Assembly (NCBI RefSeq): GCF_001705235.1
Contig: NZ_MCGV01000002.1
Location: 62,001 to 126,000 of the forward strand
Direction of reading: 5' to 3'
Origin: Clostridium pasteurianum
Lineage (GTDB): Bacteria > Bacillota > Clostridia > Clostridiales > Clostridiaceae
DNA length: 64,000 bases
Part shown: positions 1 through 8,115 of the stretch, piece by piece
Numbering within the stretch: position 1 is the first letter of the stretch
Layout: the number at the start of each line of letters is the position of its first letter
Position numbers and translations under genes: made by a program
The notes under the pieces: model-generated
The model's input: the letters and a program-made list of their open reading frames with translations, nothing else
The model's database searches: none
What the model was told of the DNA's origin: nothing

Positions 1-873
1 CCAAGTTTGTCCCTGCATATAACCCCATAAAGTTACACCTTTAACATTAGGATTTTCCCATAGAACAGGAAATTTTTCCTTATATCTTTCAAGTTGTATA
101 GAATCATTGCCTGTAATATCAAGTTCTGATACGTATATTGGTAATCCTGTTGAGGATAAAGTATTTAAAACTGATTTCATAGTATTTACAGAAACATAAT
201 CCATATTAAATTGATGACATTGTATTCCTATTCCATCTATAAGGCCTTTACTTTTAAGAATGTTTATAATTCTAACGTATTGAGCTGCTGCATTAGGATC
301 GCCGATTATTCCATATTCGTTAATTAAAAGCTTTGAATTAGGGAAAGCTTTTCTTGCTTGCTGAAAAGACCATACAATCCAGTCATAGCCTGTAGAACCA
401 TTTCCACCTATAGCATTTTTATATGCAGGCTGTGTGTGTAAAGGTTCATTTACAACATCTACGAAAGCTGATCCTGAATATCTTCTACCTGCAGCTTGAA
501 TCCAATTGGATACTTCTGTTTTTTGAGCTGATGGCGAAAGACTTGATAACCATTGAGGCTGCTGACTTCCCCATACTAAAGTATGAAATTTAAAAGGCAT
601 TCCTTTGCTTCTTGCATAGTTATAAATAGTATCTGCATTACCCCAATTCATGCTTCCACGGTTTGGTTCAATAGAAGCCCATTTGGTAGCGTTTTCAGGA
701 GTAACCTGATTCCAGTAAGTACTAAAGTTACTTGGAACGCTGTAACTAATAATATTTCCTACAAATTTATTTCGGGACATTGCTGCTTTAGCACTCCCAA
801 CATTAGAAACTGAAAGCATAAAACCTAAGGACAATACTCCGGTACAAATTTTTAAAAGTTTTGATTTTAACAT
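1..873 (-). CDS. Secreted GH10 endo-1,4-beta-xylanase, partial (C-terminus beyond left edge)
   Basis: Secreted endo-1,4-beta-xylanase of glycoside hydrolase family 10, which cuts the xylan backbone by a retaining mechanism. The frame is open to the left edge, so the 291 residues seen lack the C-terminus. A signal peptide (about residues 1-31, ending near GSAKAA) precedes the GH10 barrel. The proton donor Glu143 lies in VDVVNEPLH and the nucleophile Glu250 in IYVSELDI; other GH10 signatures are TPENATKW and FHTLVWGSQ. The ATG follows an AAAAGGAG ribosome site. The gene stands alone, divergent from the cation exchanger. Domain and catalytic residues are seen directly; substrate is family knowledge. 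Confidence 0.95.
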   Translation of the reverse strand, partial: MLKSKLLKICTGVLSLGFMLSVSNVGSAKAAMSRNKFVGNIISYSVPSNFSTYWNQVTPENATKWASIEPNRGSMNWGNADTIYNYARSKGMPFKFHTLVWGSQQPQWLSSLSPSAQKTEVSNWIQAAGRRYSGSAFVDVVNEPLHTQPAYKNAIGGNGSTGYDWIVWSFQQARKAFPNSKLLINEYGIIGDPNAAAQYVRIINILKSKGLIDGIGIQCHQFNMDYVSVNTMKSVLNTLSSTGLPIYVSELDITGNDSIQLERYKEKFPVLWENPNVKGVTLWGYMQGQTW

Positions 874-1293
874 AATTACCACTCCTTTTCTAATCTCTCA
901 TATTTACCATAAAAACTTATTTACAAGTGTACTTAAATTATCACTATTAAGATTGATAATAAGATGCAAGATATATTTATTGTGTCATATTAGCTAAATA
1001 GCAAAACATAGTAAATCATTATAGTAATTTTAATTTTTAACACAGTATACTAGCTAGCATATGCTATAGCAATATTATTTAACTTTAATATATTATATCA
1101 TGTAAATATATTTACTTACAAACGCATATATGTAATTGCATTGAATATATTTACATAAGAGATTTAAATATACATAATATACTTATTTTTTTGAGCTTAT
1201 AAATAGAAATAATCCTTAATTCTCATAAAAATATAGTTTTTTGCATGTTGCAAATACTATAAAGGGGTGCTAACCATTAAATAAAATTATTTA
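874..1293. other. AT-rich intergenic region
   Basis: Roughly 400 bases between the divergent xylanase and exchanger genes. It is very AT-rich with several short ATATATTTAC-type tracts, and I see no convincing gene, RNA or repeat in it. It should hold the xylanase promoter. Confidence 0.6.
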
Positions 1294-1322
1294 TTGACAT
1301 AAAAAATTGTCCCTATTATAAT
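1294..1322 (+). promoter_or_regulatory. SigA-type promoter of the Mn riboswitch/exchanger unit
   Basis: TTGACA (1294-1299) and TATAAT (1317-1322) are separated by exactly 17 bases, an almost ideal vegetative promoter. It lies just upstream of the riboswitch, so the RNA leader would start near 1330. Confidence 0.8.
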
Positions 1323-1342
1323 TAACATAATTGTATATTTAC

Positions 1343-1465
1343 AAAAGGGAGTAGTTTGATAGGTATTGTCAACATAGTGGTTAAAAAAGCCTGGCAATAT
1401 CCGCAAAAATGCGAAACGAGACTTTTGGCATGTTTTTGACATGCTAGGAGTCTTTTTATTTTTTT
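1343..1465 (+). promoter_or_regulatory. yybP-ykoY (Mn2+) riboswitch with terminator
   Basis: The hallmarks of the yybP-ykoY aptamer are present in order: GGGAGTAG (1347-1354), GTCAACA near 1368, CCTGGCAAT near 1390, and ACGAGACTTT (1416-1425). The 3' part overlaps a hairpin (GACTTTTGGCATGT pairing with ACATGCTAGGAGTC, 1420-1451) followed by a long T-run, an intrinsic terminator. In the known family Mn2+ binding favours read-through, so manganese should switch on the downstream exchanger. Aptamer identity is motif recognition by eye; a covariance-model search would settle it. Confidence 0.85.
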
Positions 1466-1481
1466 GTTTAGGGGGAGAAAA

Positions 1482-2480
1482 ATGATAATAACAATTTTAA
1501 TTATGTTTATTGCAGCAATTTTAATCTACCTTAGCTGTGAATTTTTTGTAAATGGGATTGAATGGGTAGGTAAGACATTTAATATTTCTCAAAGTGCAGT
1601 AGGTTCAATTTTAGCTGCCTTCGGTACAGCTTTACCTGAAAGTGTTGTAACGTTTATAGCAGTAGTTTTCGGCACCAATTCAAAGCAAAAAGATATTGGC
1701 ATTGGAGCAGCTTTAGGTGGACCTCTTGTCTTAAGCACAATTGCATATGCTGTTGTTGGTATAAGCATGTTTATTTTTAGCAAGAAAAGAAAGTACGGTG
1801 AGTGTATTAAATTTGATAGTAACAAATTAGCACGAGATCAAGTTTGGTTTATGTGCATTTTTGTATTTAAGATTGGATTAGGACTTGTAGCCTTTGCAAT
1901 AAAACCTTGGCTGGGAATTTTATTTCTAGTGGCTTATGGAGTTTACTTTTATAGAGAAATGAATGCTGAAAATGTGGAGGTTACTGAGACTTTGGAACCA
2001 TTAAAAATCAGTCCTAAAAGTGTACAACCTAAGAAGTCATTGATACTTATTCAAACTATAGGTGCACTTATACTTATTTTTGTAGGTTCTCAAATGTTTG
2101 TACATAATTTAGGGACTTTAAGTATTTCACTTGGAATAGCACCACATATGGTTGCTTTGCTATTAAGCCCAGTTGCAACAGAATTGCCAGAAACCCTAAA
2201 TGCAATTATATGGGTACGACAGGGGAAAGAGAAACTAGCACTTTCAAATATCAGCGGTTCTATGATGATACAAGCTACAGTTCCAAGTGCTCTTGGTATT
2301 ATGTTTACACCGTGGCTTCTCGATAAGTATCTTATAATTTCAGCTATTATAACATTTGTAGCTATTTTTTCATTATGGACAACTTTAAAAAGAGATTGTC
2401 TCTCTGATAAAAGATTAGCTTTTAATGCTTTATTATATGTTATTTTTATTATACTGATAATATTTGTGAAAAGAGTCTAA
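1482..2480 (+). CDS. Sodium/calcium-exchanger-family cation antiporter (Mn-regulated)
   Basis: Integral membrane cation antiporter of the Ca2+:cation antiporter superfamily (CaxA/YrbG branch). It has two internally repeated halves, each with an alpha-repeat: ALPESVVTFIAV (about residues 45-56) with a following GPL element, and TELPETLNAIIW (about 228-239) with SNISGSMM. The paired Glu-rich PE motifs are the expected ion-coordinating residues. About ten membrane segments are visible around a short hydrophilic centre. An in-frame TTG lies upstream, but ATG 1482 sits at the right distance from AGGGGGAG and is chosen. The Mn riboswitch upstream suggests that manganese, not only calcium, is exported; this is inference from regulation. 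Confidence 0.85.
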   Translation: MIITILIMFIAAILIYLSCEFFVNGIEWVGKTFNISQSAVGSILAAFGTALPESVVTFIAVVFGTNSKQKDIGIGAALGGPLVLSTIAYAVVGISMFIFSKKRKYGECIKFDSNKLARDQVWFMCIFVFKIGLGLVAFAIKPWLGILFLVAYGVYFYREMNAENVEVTETLEPLKISPKSVQPKKSLILIQTIGALILIFVGSQMFVHNLGTLSISLGIAPHMVALLLSPVATELPETLNAIIWVRQGKEKLALSNISGSMMIQATVPSALGIMFTPWLLDKYLIISAIITFVAIFSLWTTLKRDCLSDKRLAFNALLYVIFIILIIFVKRV

Positions 2481-2581
2481 TAAATTTCCATTAAGTTAAT
2501 TTGCAATTTAAATACATAAAAGTATAATGATATATAATGAAATATTGTACTTTCTAAGATTATTATAGAGGGGATTTTTTA

Positions 2582-2884
2582 ATGAAGAAAAAAATAAAGA
2601 TAGATGAAAAGACTCAACTTTTATTAAATGAATTGAAAGATGTTTTGGATGATCCTGAAGTTAAAAATAATCAAGAATTAACTAATGTCCTTATCCCATA
2701 TAAAACAAAGCTTGAGCATGGCGAAGAGTATAAACTTACTTGCACAAAACTAAGTGGTGCCATAACATTTTACCTAGACACAAATAAGCTTAAAGCTCCT
2801 AAATCAGTTTTAAATTTATATAATAATATAGCTCATGCTGCAAATAAATATAGAGGTATTCTTTCTTTTTTTAATTGGTTTTAA
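2582..2884 (+). CDS. Class IIa bacteriocin immunity-like protein (EntA_Immun type)
   Basis: Small soluble all-helical protein of 100 residues resembling the enterocin A/pediocin immunity family, which protects cells by binding the mannose-PTS receptor together with a class IIa bacteriocin. Seen features are the leading LLLNELKDVLDDPEVKNNQE segment, a mid-protein LSGAITFYLDTNKLKAPKSV helix pair, and the family's length. It is preceded by a GAGGGG ribosome site. No bacteriocin precursor or ABC exporter is visible nearby, so it looks like an orphan immunity gene, perhaps giving protection against neighbours' bacteriocins. The assignment is by overall pattern, not by a catalytic motif. Confidence 0.6.
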   Translation: MKKKIKIDEKTQLLLNELKDVLDDPEVKNNQELTNVLIPYKTKLEHGEEYKLTCTKLSGAITFYLDTNKLKAPKSVLNLYNNIAHAANKYRGILSFFNWF

Positions 2885-2906
2885 GGCATTTATAAAGTTA
2901 GGGGTT

Positions 2907-3584
2907 TTAGCGGCAAAAATTTTTATGTAACTGTACTTTGCCTATTTCTGTAATCTCTAACTCCCTACTTATTGGAGATTTTTTAATCCAGCATAATCCA
3001 ATCAATCCAGCAGCAATTGCATATCCCAATTTACCAGCTATATGATAATCTTTTTCGCTCCAATCATAGCATTTAACACCATTTAAGGATCTTATATCTT
3101 TAAATTTATTTTTTATAATTCCTAGCTCAATAAATTTTTTATACCCTAATTCAGTAATATAAAATATATCATTTTCTAATTGAATATATTTAGCTTTTAA
3201 AAGAGTTTCTTTAAGCTCTACTCCTAATTTCCCCGCAACATGGTCATAACAAAGTCTTGCATTCCTTAAAGTATGTGAATGTATAGATTGCTTTAAGGAG
3301 TTTATTTTAGGTGATTTTGAAAGTTTCATAAGTAATTCAAGTAACTTTGCAATATCCTCATTAGCTAGTTTAAAGTATCTATATTTACCATATGCATGTT
3401 TTTCAATTATTCCAGCACTAACCATTTTAGATAAATGAAAGGTTGCTGTTTGTGGTTTAATACCTGCTGTCTTAGCTAATTCTCCCGCTGTACGCTGCCC
3501 TCCTAAGAGGCTCATAAGCATTATACATCTAGAAGGCTCTGCTATTAATGAGGCTATATCATTTACCATAGGATCTGGTTTCAA
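2907..3584 (-). CDS. ArsR-family winged-helix transcriptional regulator
   Basis: DNA-binding repressor of 225 residues. Residues about 5-80 form an ArsR-type winged helix (PSRCIMLMSLLGGQRTAGEL, then a recognition helix near KPQTATFHLSKM and a wing ending in GKYRYFKLA). The longer C-terminal part, about 140 residues, resembles the effector domain of ArsR/YdfF-like regulators that sit beside biosynthetic or dehalogenase genes. The likely start is TTG 3584, eight bases after GGAGGAG. It is divergent from the haloacid-dehalogenase-like gene, with a short inverted repeat between them, suggesting control of that gene and itself. The inducer is unknown. Confidence 0.8.
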   Translation of the reverse strand: MKPDPMVNDIASLIAEPSRCIMLMSLLGGQRTAGELAKTAGIKPQTATFHLSKMVSAGIIEKHAYGKYRYFKLANEDIAKLLELLMKLSKSPKINSLKQSIHSHTLRNARLCYDHVAGKLGVELKETLLKAKYIQLENDIFYITELGYKKFIELGIIKNKFKDIRSLNGVKCYDWSEKDYHIAGKLGYAIAAGLIGLCWIKKSPISRELEITEIGKVQLHKNFCR

Positions 3585-3621
3585 AATAATCTCCTCCTAA
3601 TTCATGTACGCTAAAAATATC

Positions 3622-3641
3622 ATTTCCACGTTCATGGAAAT
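3622..3641. promoter_or_regulatory. Inverted repeat, putative operator for the ArsR-type regulator
   Basis: ATTTCCA (3622-3628) and TGGAAAT (3635-3641) form a 7-bp perfect inverted repeat with a 6-base spacer in the divergent intergenic region. Its size suits a winged-helix dimer. Function is inferred from position. Confidence 0.45.
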
Positions 3642-3703
3642 AATCCTATTTTATAATTATATCATAAGCTAGCTTAAAATCTTATTTAGCATGGAGGCTT
3701 TTG

Positions 3704-4378
3704 ATGAAAAAATTTCAAGACATTAAACTATGCGTTTTTGATGCATATGGTACATTATTTGATATTAATTCGGTTACAAAAATTAATTGCGAAAAATTAG
3801 AGGATATAGCAAAACCTTTTTCAGACCTTTGGAGATCTAAGCAATTAGAGTATTCTTGGCTTCGCAGTCTTATGAGTAGATATGAAGATTTTTGGTATAT
3901 AACTAAAGAATCTTTAGACTATGCTATGGATTATTTTAATATTAAAGATGAAGATTTAAAATTAGAACTTTTGAACACATATGAGAATATTAATTGCTAT
4001 GAAGAAGTTTCTGAAGTTTTATCTGAGTTAAAGACAAGAAAAATATCCACTGCAATATTATCCAATGCTTCACCAGATATGTTAAGTAAGGCAGTTAAAA
4101 ATTCTAAAATAGATGAGTATATTGATAATTCATTTTCTGCAGATAGCCTTAAAATATATAAACCATATACTAGTGTTTATAATTTGGTTATTGAGAAATA
4201 TAACCTGAAAAAGAATGAAGTATTATTTATTTCCTGTAATACCTGGGATGTAGTCGGAGCAAAGAGCTTTGGATTTAATGTATCCTGGATAAACCGTTTT
4301 AACGGTAAAAAAGAAGTGCTGCCTTTTGAGCCAGATATTGAGTTTAAATCTTTAATTGAACTACCTAAGGTACTATAA
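3704..4378 (+). CDS. Haloacid dehalogenase type II-like HAD hydrolase
   Basis: Cytoplasmic HAD-superfamily hydrolase of 224 residues, closest in pattern to L-2-haloacid dehalogenases. Motif I is FDAYGTLFD near the N-terminus, with the nucleophilic Asp; motif II is LSNASP (about residue 119); motif III/IV is the KPYTSVYNL lysine and ISCNTWDVVGAKSFGF. These match (S)-2-haloacid dehalogenase signatures better than phosphatases, which usually have DD in motif IV. The upstream in-frame TTG is only 3 bases from GGAGG, so ATG 3704 is preferred. It is divergent from the ArsR-type regulator, likely its controller. True substrate is unproven. Confidence 0.8.
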   Translation: MKKFQDIKLCVFDAYGTLFDINSVTKINCEKLEDIAKPFSDLWRSKQLEYSWLRSLMSRYEDFWYITKESLDYAMDYFNIKDEDLKLELLNTYENINCYEEVSEVLSELKTRKISTAILSNASPDMLSKAVKNSKIDEYIDNSFSADSLKIYKPYTSVYNLVIEKYNLKKNEVLFISCNTWDVVGAKSFGFNVSWINRFNGKKEVLPFEPDIEFKSLIELPKVL

Positions 4379-4411
4379 ATAGTTGTTTGGGTTCTCCGCT
4401 AATATTGATTA

Positions 4412-5401
4412 TCAAAGCTGACGAGGAGAAGTACCATAATACTGTTTAAAGGTCTTATAGAAATTGCTGCTATTGCTGTATCCGAGCATATCAGCAATTT
4501 TTTCAATGGAAAGATCCGTATGATCCAATAATAGCTTTGCTCTTCGCATACGTGATTCAGCTAGCAGAGCAGAAAATGTCTTCCCTGTCTTTTCCGGCAA
4601 GAGACGGGAAATATAGACGGGGTGATATCCGAAATGGGATGCAATGTCTTTCAATGTTACAGAATCAGAGTGTGATTCAATATATTCTATAATCTGATCA
4701 ATTAATGTCGTGCCAGTAGGTAGATGCTGACGCTTGTACTCAGAGGAAAGATACATTGCAAGGGACATGACCATAGGTTTTAAAATTTTCTGTGAATCCT
4801 CTGTTTTATGAGCATATTCAAGAATCATTACATTCAGCAGCTGCCAGATTGGAGAAGAAGCTGGAATTTTAAGATGAACGAACTCTTCTGCATATTTGTT
4901 TTTCTGTGGTTCCAAAAAAAAATTAAGCATGGAGCTATCCGCTGAGAGCGCACTCAGGTATTCCCGGAAAAAGGTTTCCTTACGAATCAGTACTCCGAGA
5001 ATAATACATTCGTCATCAGAATCCCGCTTAGCAGCATAGCCGCTGTAGGGCTGACCAATATAGCAGTCTCCTTCTTTTACCGTGATCCTATTGTTATAGT
5101 TGAAGCTTAATGCATCATAATCTCCGTGGTAAGCAAAATGAATGAAAAAAAAGTCCTGGCGGTGAAAACTCTCCTCAATTTTTTTCCCTTTAAATGCACA
5201 CACCATAACTTCCTCGGATTTCTCTCCCAACCAATGCGAAATCAGTTCGTTATTTCCTGAGGACGGATCCGGGCTAAAGTCCCAATTTAGGTGAGGAAAG
5301 TCCTGACCGAGTTTTTCTAATGCATAATCGATTTCGGTATCGCAATTCCAAGACATAACAACATTCCTTTCTTCAAATTTCTGAGCAATTTTTTCAAGCA
5401 T
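4412..5401 (-). CDS. AraC-family transcriptional regulator
   Basis: Transcription factor of 329 residues. The N-terminal 200 residues contain a cupin-like effector region (SFNYNNRITVKEGDCYIGQP) and the C-terminal 100 residues a double helix-turn-helix: DIASHFGYHPVYISRLLPEK and IADMLGYSNSSNFYKTFKQY, with the family ending GTSPRQL. It is divergent from the iron alcohol dehydrogenase with 150 bases between, so it probably regulates that gene and the flavin-reductase-like genes after it. Base usage is more GC-rich than flanking genes, matching the next three genes and suggesting one transferred block. The ligand cannot be predicted. Confidence 0.9.
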   Translation of the reverse strand: MLEKIAQKFEERNVVMSWNCDTEIDYALEKLGQDFPHLNWDFSPDPSSGNNELISHWLGEKSEEVMVCAFKGKKIEESFHRQDFFFIHFAYHGDYDALSFNYNNRITVKEGDCYIGQPYSGYAAKRDSDDECIILGVLIRKETFFREYLSALSADSSMLNFFLEPQKNKYAEEFVHLKIPASSPIWQLLNVMILEYAHKTEDSQKILKPMVMSLAMYLSSEYKRQHLPTGTTLIDQIIEYIESHSDSVTLKDIASHFGYHPVYISRLLPEKTGKTFSALLAESRMRRAKLLLDHTDLSIEKIADMLGYSNSSNFYKTFKQYYGTSPRQL

Positions 5402-5552
5402 TGCAACGTTTTTTGGTAACTCAGATATACTTATATCTAATTGTAGGTTAAAATAAGCAACAATTCAAGTTAACATTTAGCGCTGATTTGAAAGGTGAAA
5501 ATCTATATAATGGATCGTAACAAGAAAGTTAAAATTGAAAGGAATAGATGAT

Positions 5553-6716
5553 ATGTATAATTTTGATTTTTATATGCCAACAAAAGTATTATTTGGAGCA
5601 GGAAAACTTCAGGAGATGCATACAGAAGTGCTTCCAGGAAAGAAAGCCTTGATCGTTACATCAAACGGTTCATCTACAAAGAAGTTCGGATATCTGGACG
5701 CACTTGAGAAGGAACTGGATCTTGCTGGAGTTACCTATGAGATCTTTGATGAGATCCGTCCAAATCCGACAAACCGTAATATTATGGATGGTGCAGCGAA
5801 AGCAAAGGAGACAGACTGTGAGTTTGTTGTTGCACTTGGGGGAGGATCCGTCATGGACTCCAGCAAATGTATTGCACTTATGATGACCAACACAGGTAAT
5901 ATCTGGGATTACAGTTATTCGGTAAGCGGAGGAAAAAAGAATCCAGGAAAAGATGCCGCCCCAATTGTTGCTATTACTACTTCAGCGGGAACAGGAAGTG
6001 AAGTTGATTGTTGCGCGGTGCTCAGCAATGACCAAGTAAATGAAAAATCCGGTTTTTTAGTTCCATCAATGTTCCCTGTACTGTCTGTTGTTGATTCCAA
6101 TCTGATGATGAGTGTACCGCCTAAATTTACAGCTTTTCAGGGAATGGATGCTTTTTTCCATGCAGCTGAATCTGTGATTAATAAGAATGAGCATCCGATG
6201 GGAGAAATGTTTGCTCTTAAAGCTATTGAACTGATTGCCGCCAATCTACCGATTGCATATCGTGATGGAAGCAATAAGGAAGCAAGAGCAAATATGGCAC
6301 TGGCTAATTCACTTGCAGGCTACTACATGCTTGTCACATCAGCACATACAATGGAACATGCCATGGGATCCTACCACAAAAATTTAGTTCACGGTGCTGG
6401 TTTAATTATGATTGCTCATGCCTATTATAATTTCTTTGCAGAACGTAAGGCTGCAGAAGAACAAATGATCAAAATGGCAAAAGCAATGGGAGCTCAGAAT
6501 CCGACATCCGGAAAAGATTTTATCAGAGCATTGGATAAACTGATCGAATCAGTGGGATGTAAAGATCTTCGCATGAGTGATGCAGGAATCAAGGAAGAAG
6601 AGCTCTCAAAGTATCCAAAGAGAATACACGAGGTGCTCGGCGGCGACATTACCGCAGACCCGTTACCACTTACAGATGAAGACTATCTTGAAATCTATAA
6701 GAAATCATATCGTTAA
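5553..6716 (+). CDS. Iron-containing alcohol dehydrogenase
   Basis: NAD(P)-dependent group III alcohol dehydrogenase (butanol/propanediol dehydrogenase type), a cytoplasmic oxidoreductase. The N-terminal Rossmann part shows ALGGGSVMDSSK (nucleotide-binding), followed by the C-terminal metal domain with Asp and His in GMDAFFHAAES and further histidines in SAHTMEHAMGS and NLVHGAGL, the four expected Fe ligands. ATG 5553 was chosen over an upstream in-frame TTG because it follows AAAGGA at good spacing. Codon use (many CTG, ATC, GGA) differs from neighbours outside this block. It leads a likely operon with two flavin-reductase-like genes. Substrate aldehyde or alcohol is unknown. Confidence 0.9.
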   Translation: MYNFDFYMPTKVLFGAGKLQEMHTEVLPGKKALIVTSNGSSTKKFGYLDALEKELDLAGVTYEIFDEIRPNPTNRNIMDGAAKAKETDCEFVVALGGGSVMDSSKCIALMMTNTGNIWDYSYSVSGGKKNPGKDAAPIVAITTSAGTGSEVDCCAVLSNDQVNEKSGFLVPSMFPVLSVVDSNLMMSVPPKFTAFQGMDAFFHAAESVINKNEHPMGEMFALKAIELIAANLPIAYRDGSNKEARANMALANSLAGYYMLVTSAHTMEHAMGSYHKNLVHGAGLIMIAHAYYNFFAERKAAEEQMIKMAKAMGAQNPTSGKDFIRALDKLIESVGCKDLRMSDAGIKEEELSKYPKRIHEVLGGDITADPLPLTDEDYLEIYKKSYR

Positions 6717-6770
6717 GAGCTTAATGCATCGGATAACTGTGATTTATTACTTAATTTAAGGAGGATAAAT

Positions 6771-7343
6771 ATGTCTAGAAAAAATATCTGAGCAAAGCCA
6801 TACATCACACCAATGCCGGTTTTGATGATTTCATCTTATGATAAGGCTGAAAAGCCAACCGCCATGTTAGCAGTATGGGGCGGAATCACGAATGAGACAG
6901 AAATTACTATTACCGTAGCAGCTAAGAGAAATACTTTAAAAGGGATTCTTGCCAGAGGTTCTTTTGTTGTAAGTATGGGGGATGTGGAAAATCAAGTTGC
7001 CTGCGATTACCTTGGTATAACAACAGGAAATAAAGTGGAAGATAAGTTTGAGAAGTCCGGATTCCATACAACAAAGTCCGAATTCGTAGATGCACCAATT
7101 ATCGATGAGCTTCCTTTTGCCGTTGAGTGCAGAGTGAAGAGCTATGATGAGAAAACCTGGAGACTTGTAGGCGAAATCATCAATGTAAGTCTGGATGAAC
7201 GTATTCTTGGAGAAGATGGCAAGGTATCATTTGAAAAATTCCATCCGATCACTTTCGATTGGATGAATAAGTCATATCTATCCGTTGGTGAGAAAGTGGG
7301 TAATGCTTACCGTGACGGACTTCAGTTGAGAAAGAACAAATAA
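6771..7343 (+). pseudogene. Flavin reductase-like FMN-binding protein, nonsense codon at codon 7
   Basis: A split-barrel FMN-binding (flavin reductase-like) protein interrupted near its start. A strong site (TAAGGAGGATAAAT) precedes ATG 6771, but codon 7 is TGA (6789-6791). The same frame then runs on as AKPYITPMPVLMISSYD, the conserved start of this family, to 7343. Related proteins usually read GAKP at this place, so a single GGA-to-TGA change would explain the stop. Without suppression, only initiation at ATG 6813, which has no ribosome site, would give protein, lacking the first 14 residues. The rest, through SYLSVGEKVGNAYRDGL, is intact. It is the second gene of the ADH block and a paralog of the next gene. 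Confidence 0.7.
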
Positions 7344-7359
7344 GGGGAGGTTGCTTATT

Positions 7360-7932
7360 ATGATGAAAAATTTAGGTTCAAACGCTTTTGGGTATGGTTA
7401 TCCAGTTCCGGTTTTAATGGTTGGCACTTATAATGATGATGGAACAGTCAACGTGATGAATTTGCATGAGTGTACAAGAACAAATGCCGGTGATCTCGCA
7501 TTATGTATTGGTCCACGTAGTAAGACGCATGAGAACATTGAAAAGAGACGCGCATTTACTGTTGCACTGGTTAATCAGAATTTGATAAAGGAAGTGGATT
7601 ACTTTGGAACTGTAACTGGTCATAGAGTTCCTGATAAATTTGCAAAAACAGGCTTGAAGGCTGTAAAGAGTGAACGCATCAATGCCCCTATCATCGAAGG
7701 CAGTCCACTAGTCATCGAATGCGAACTCATAGAGGTTTTAAGAACAAATTATTTCACTACTGTACTTGCCAGGATTGTCAATGTAGCAGCAGATGAGTCA
7801 GTATTAGATAAAACCGGCATAATTGATGCCAAGAAAACAGGAATGTTATTTTTTGATCCGTTCAGCAACAGCTATTTTTCATTAGGTGAGAAAGCTGGAA
7901 ATGCATGGGGCGAAGGAAAAAAGTATCTGTAA
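7360..7932 (+). CDS. Flavin reductase-like FMN-binding protein
   Basis: Cytoplasmic split-barrel flavoprotein of about 190 residues, expected to bind FMN and use or transfer NAD(P)H electrons. Family features are GYPVPVLMVGTYNDDGT at the N-terminus, ALCIGPRSKTHENI in the flavin-binding region, a YFGTVTGHRVPDKFAKTGL segment, and SYFSLGEKAGNAWGEG at the end. It is clearly paralogous to the interrupted gene just upstream (both share the DKF-K-G and LGEK-GNA elements). Start ATG 7360 (or 7363) follows GGGGAGG; the upstream TTG lies on top of that site. It closes the foreign-looking block before a strong terminator. Confidence 0.85.
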   Translation: MMKNLGSNAFGYGYPVPVLMVGTYNDDGTVNVMNLHECTRTNAGDLALCIGPRSKTHENIEKRRAFTVALVNQNLIKEVDYFGTVTGHRVPDKFAKTGLKAVKSERINAPIIEGSPLVIECELIEVLRTNYFTTVLARIVNVAADESVLDKTGIIDAKKTGMLFFDPFSNSYFSLGEKAGNAWGEGKKYL

Positions 7933-8007
7933 ATCCTCGCTTAGAATTCTCCCTTATCTTTTTAAAGTATATTATTCCAAATCTATCACTAAATCATACA
8001 AAAAATG

Positions 8008-8044
8008 GGGCTGCCGCACTAATTTCTTAGTGCGACAGTTTTTT
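8008..8044 (+). terminator. Intrinsic terminator after the ADH/flavin reductase block
   Basis: CTGCCGCACTAA (8011-8022) pairs with TTAGTGCGACAG (8027-8038) with one mismatch, and is followed by a run of T. It also lies downstream of the convergent MFS gene. Confidence 0.85.
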
Positions 8045-8115
8045 GATATAAAAAATAAATTTCTCATCCAAAAGAATAAAATATTTATGGCAATATTAAC
8101 ATATGCCTAAATACA

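Noticed and set aside
583-813. Plus-strand ORF inside the xylanase
   Set aside because: It is a shadow frame; the minus-strand GH10 coding is unambiguous.
6789-6791. Selenocysteine codon in the flavin-reductase-like gene
   Set aside because: The TGA is at a position usually Gly, away from any active-site residue, and no SECIS-like hairpin follows.
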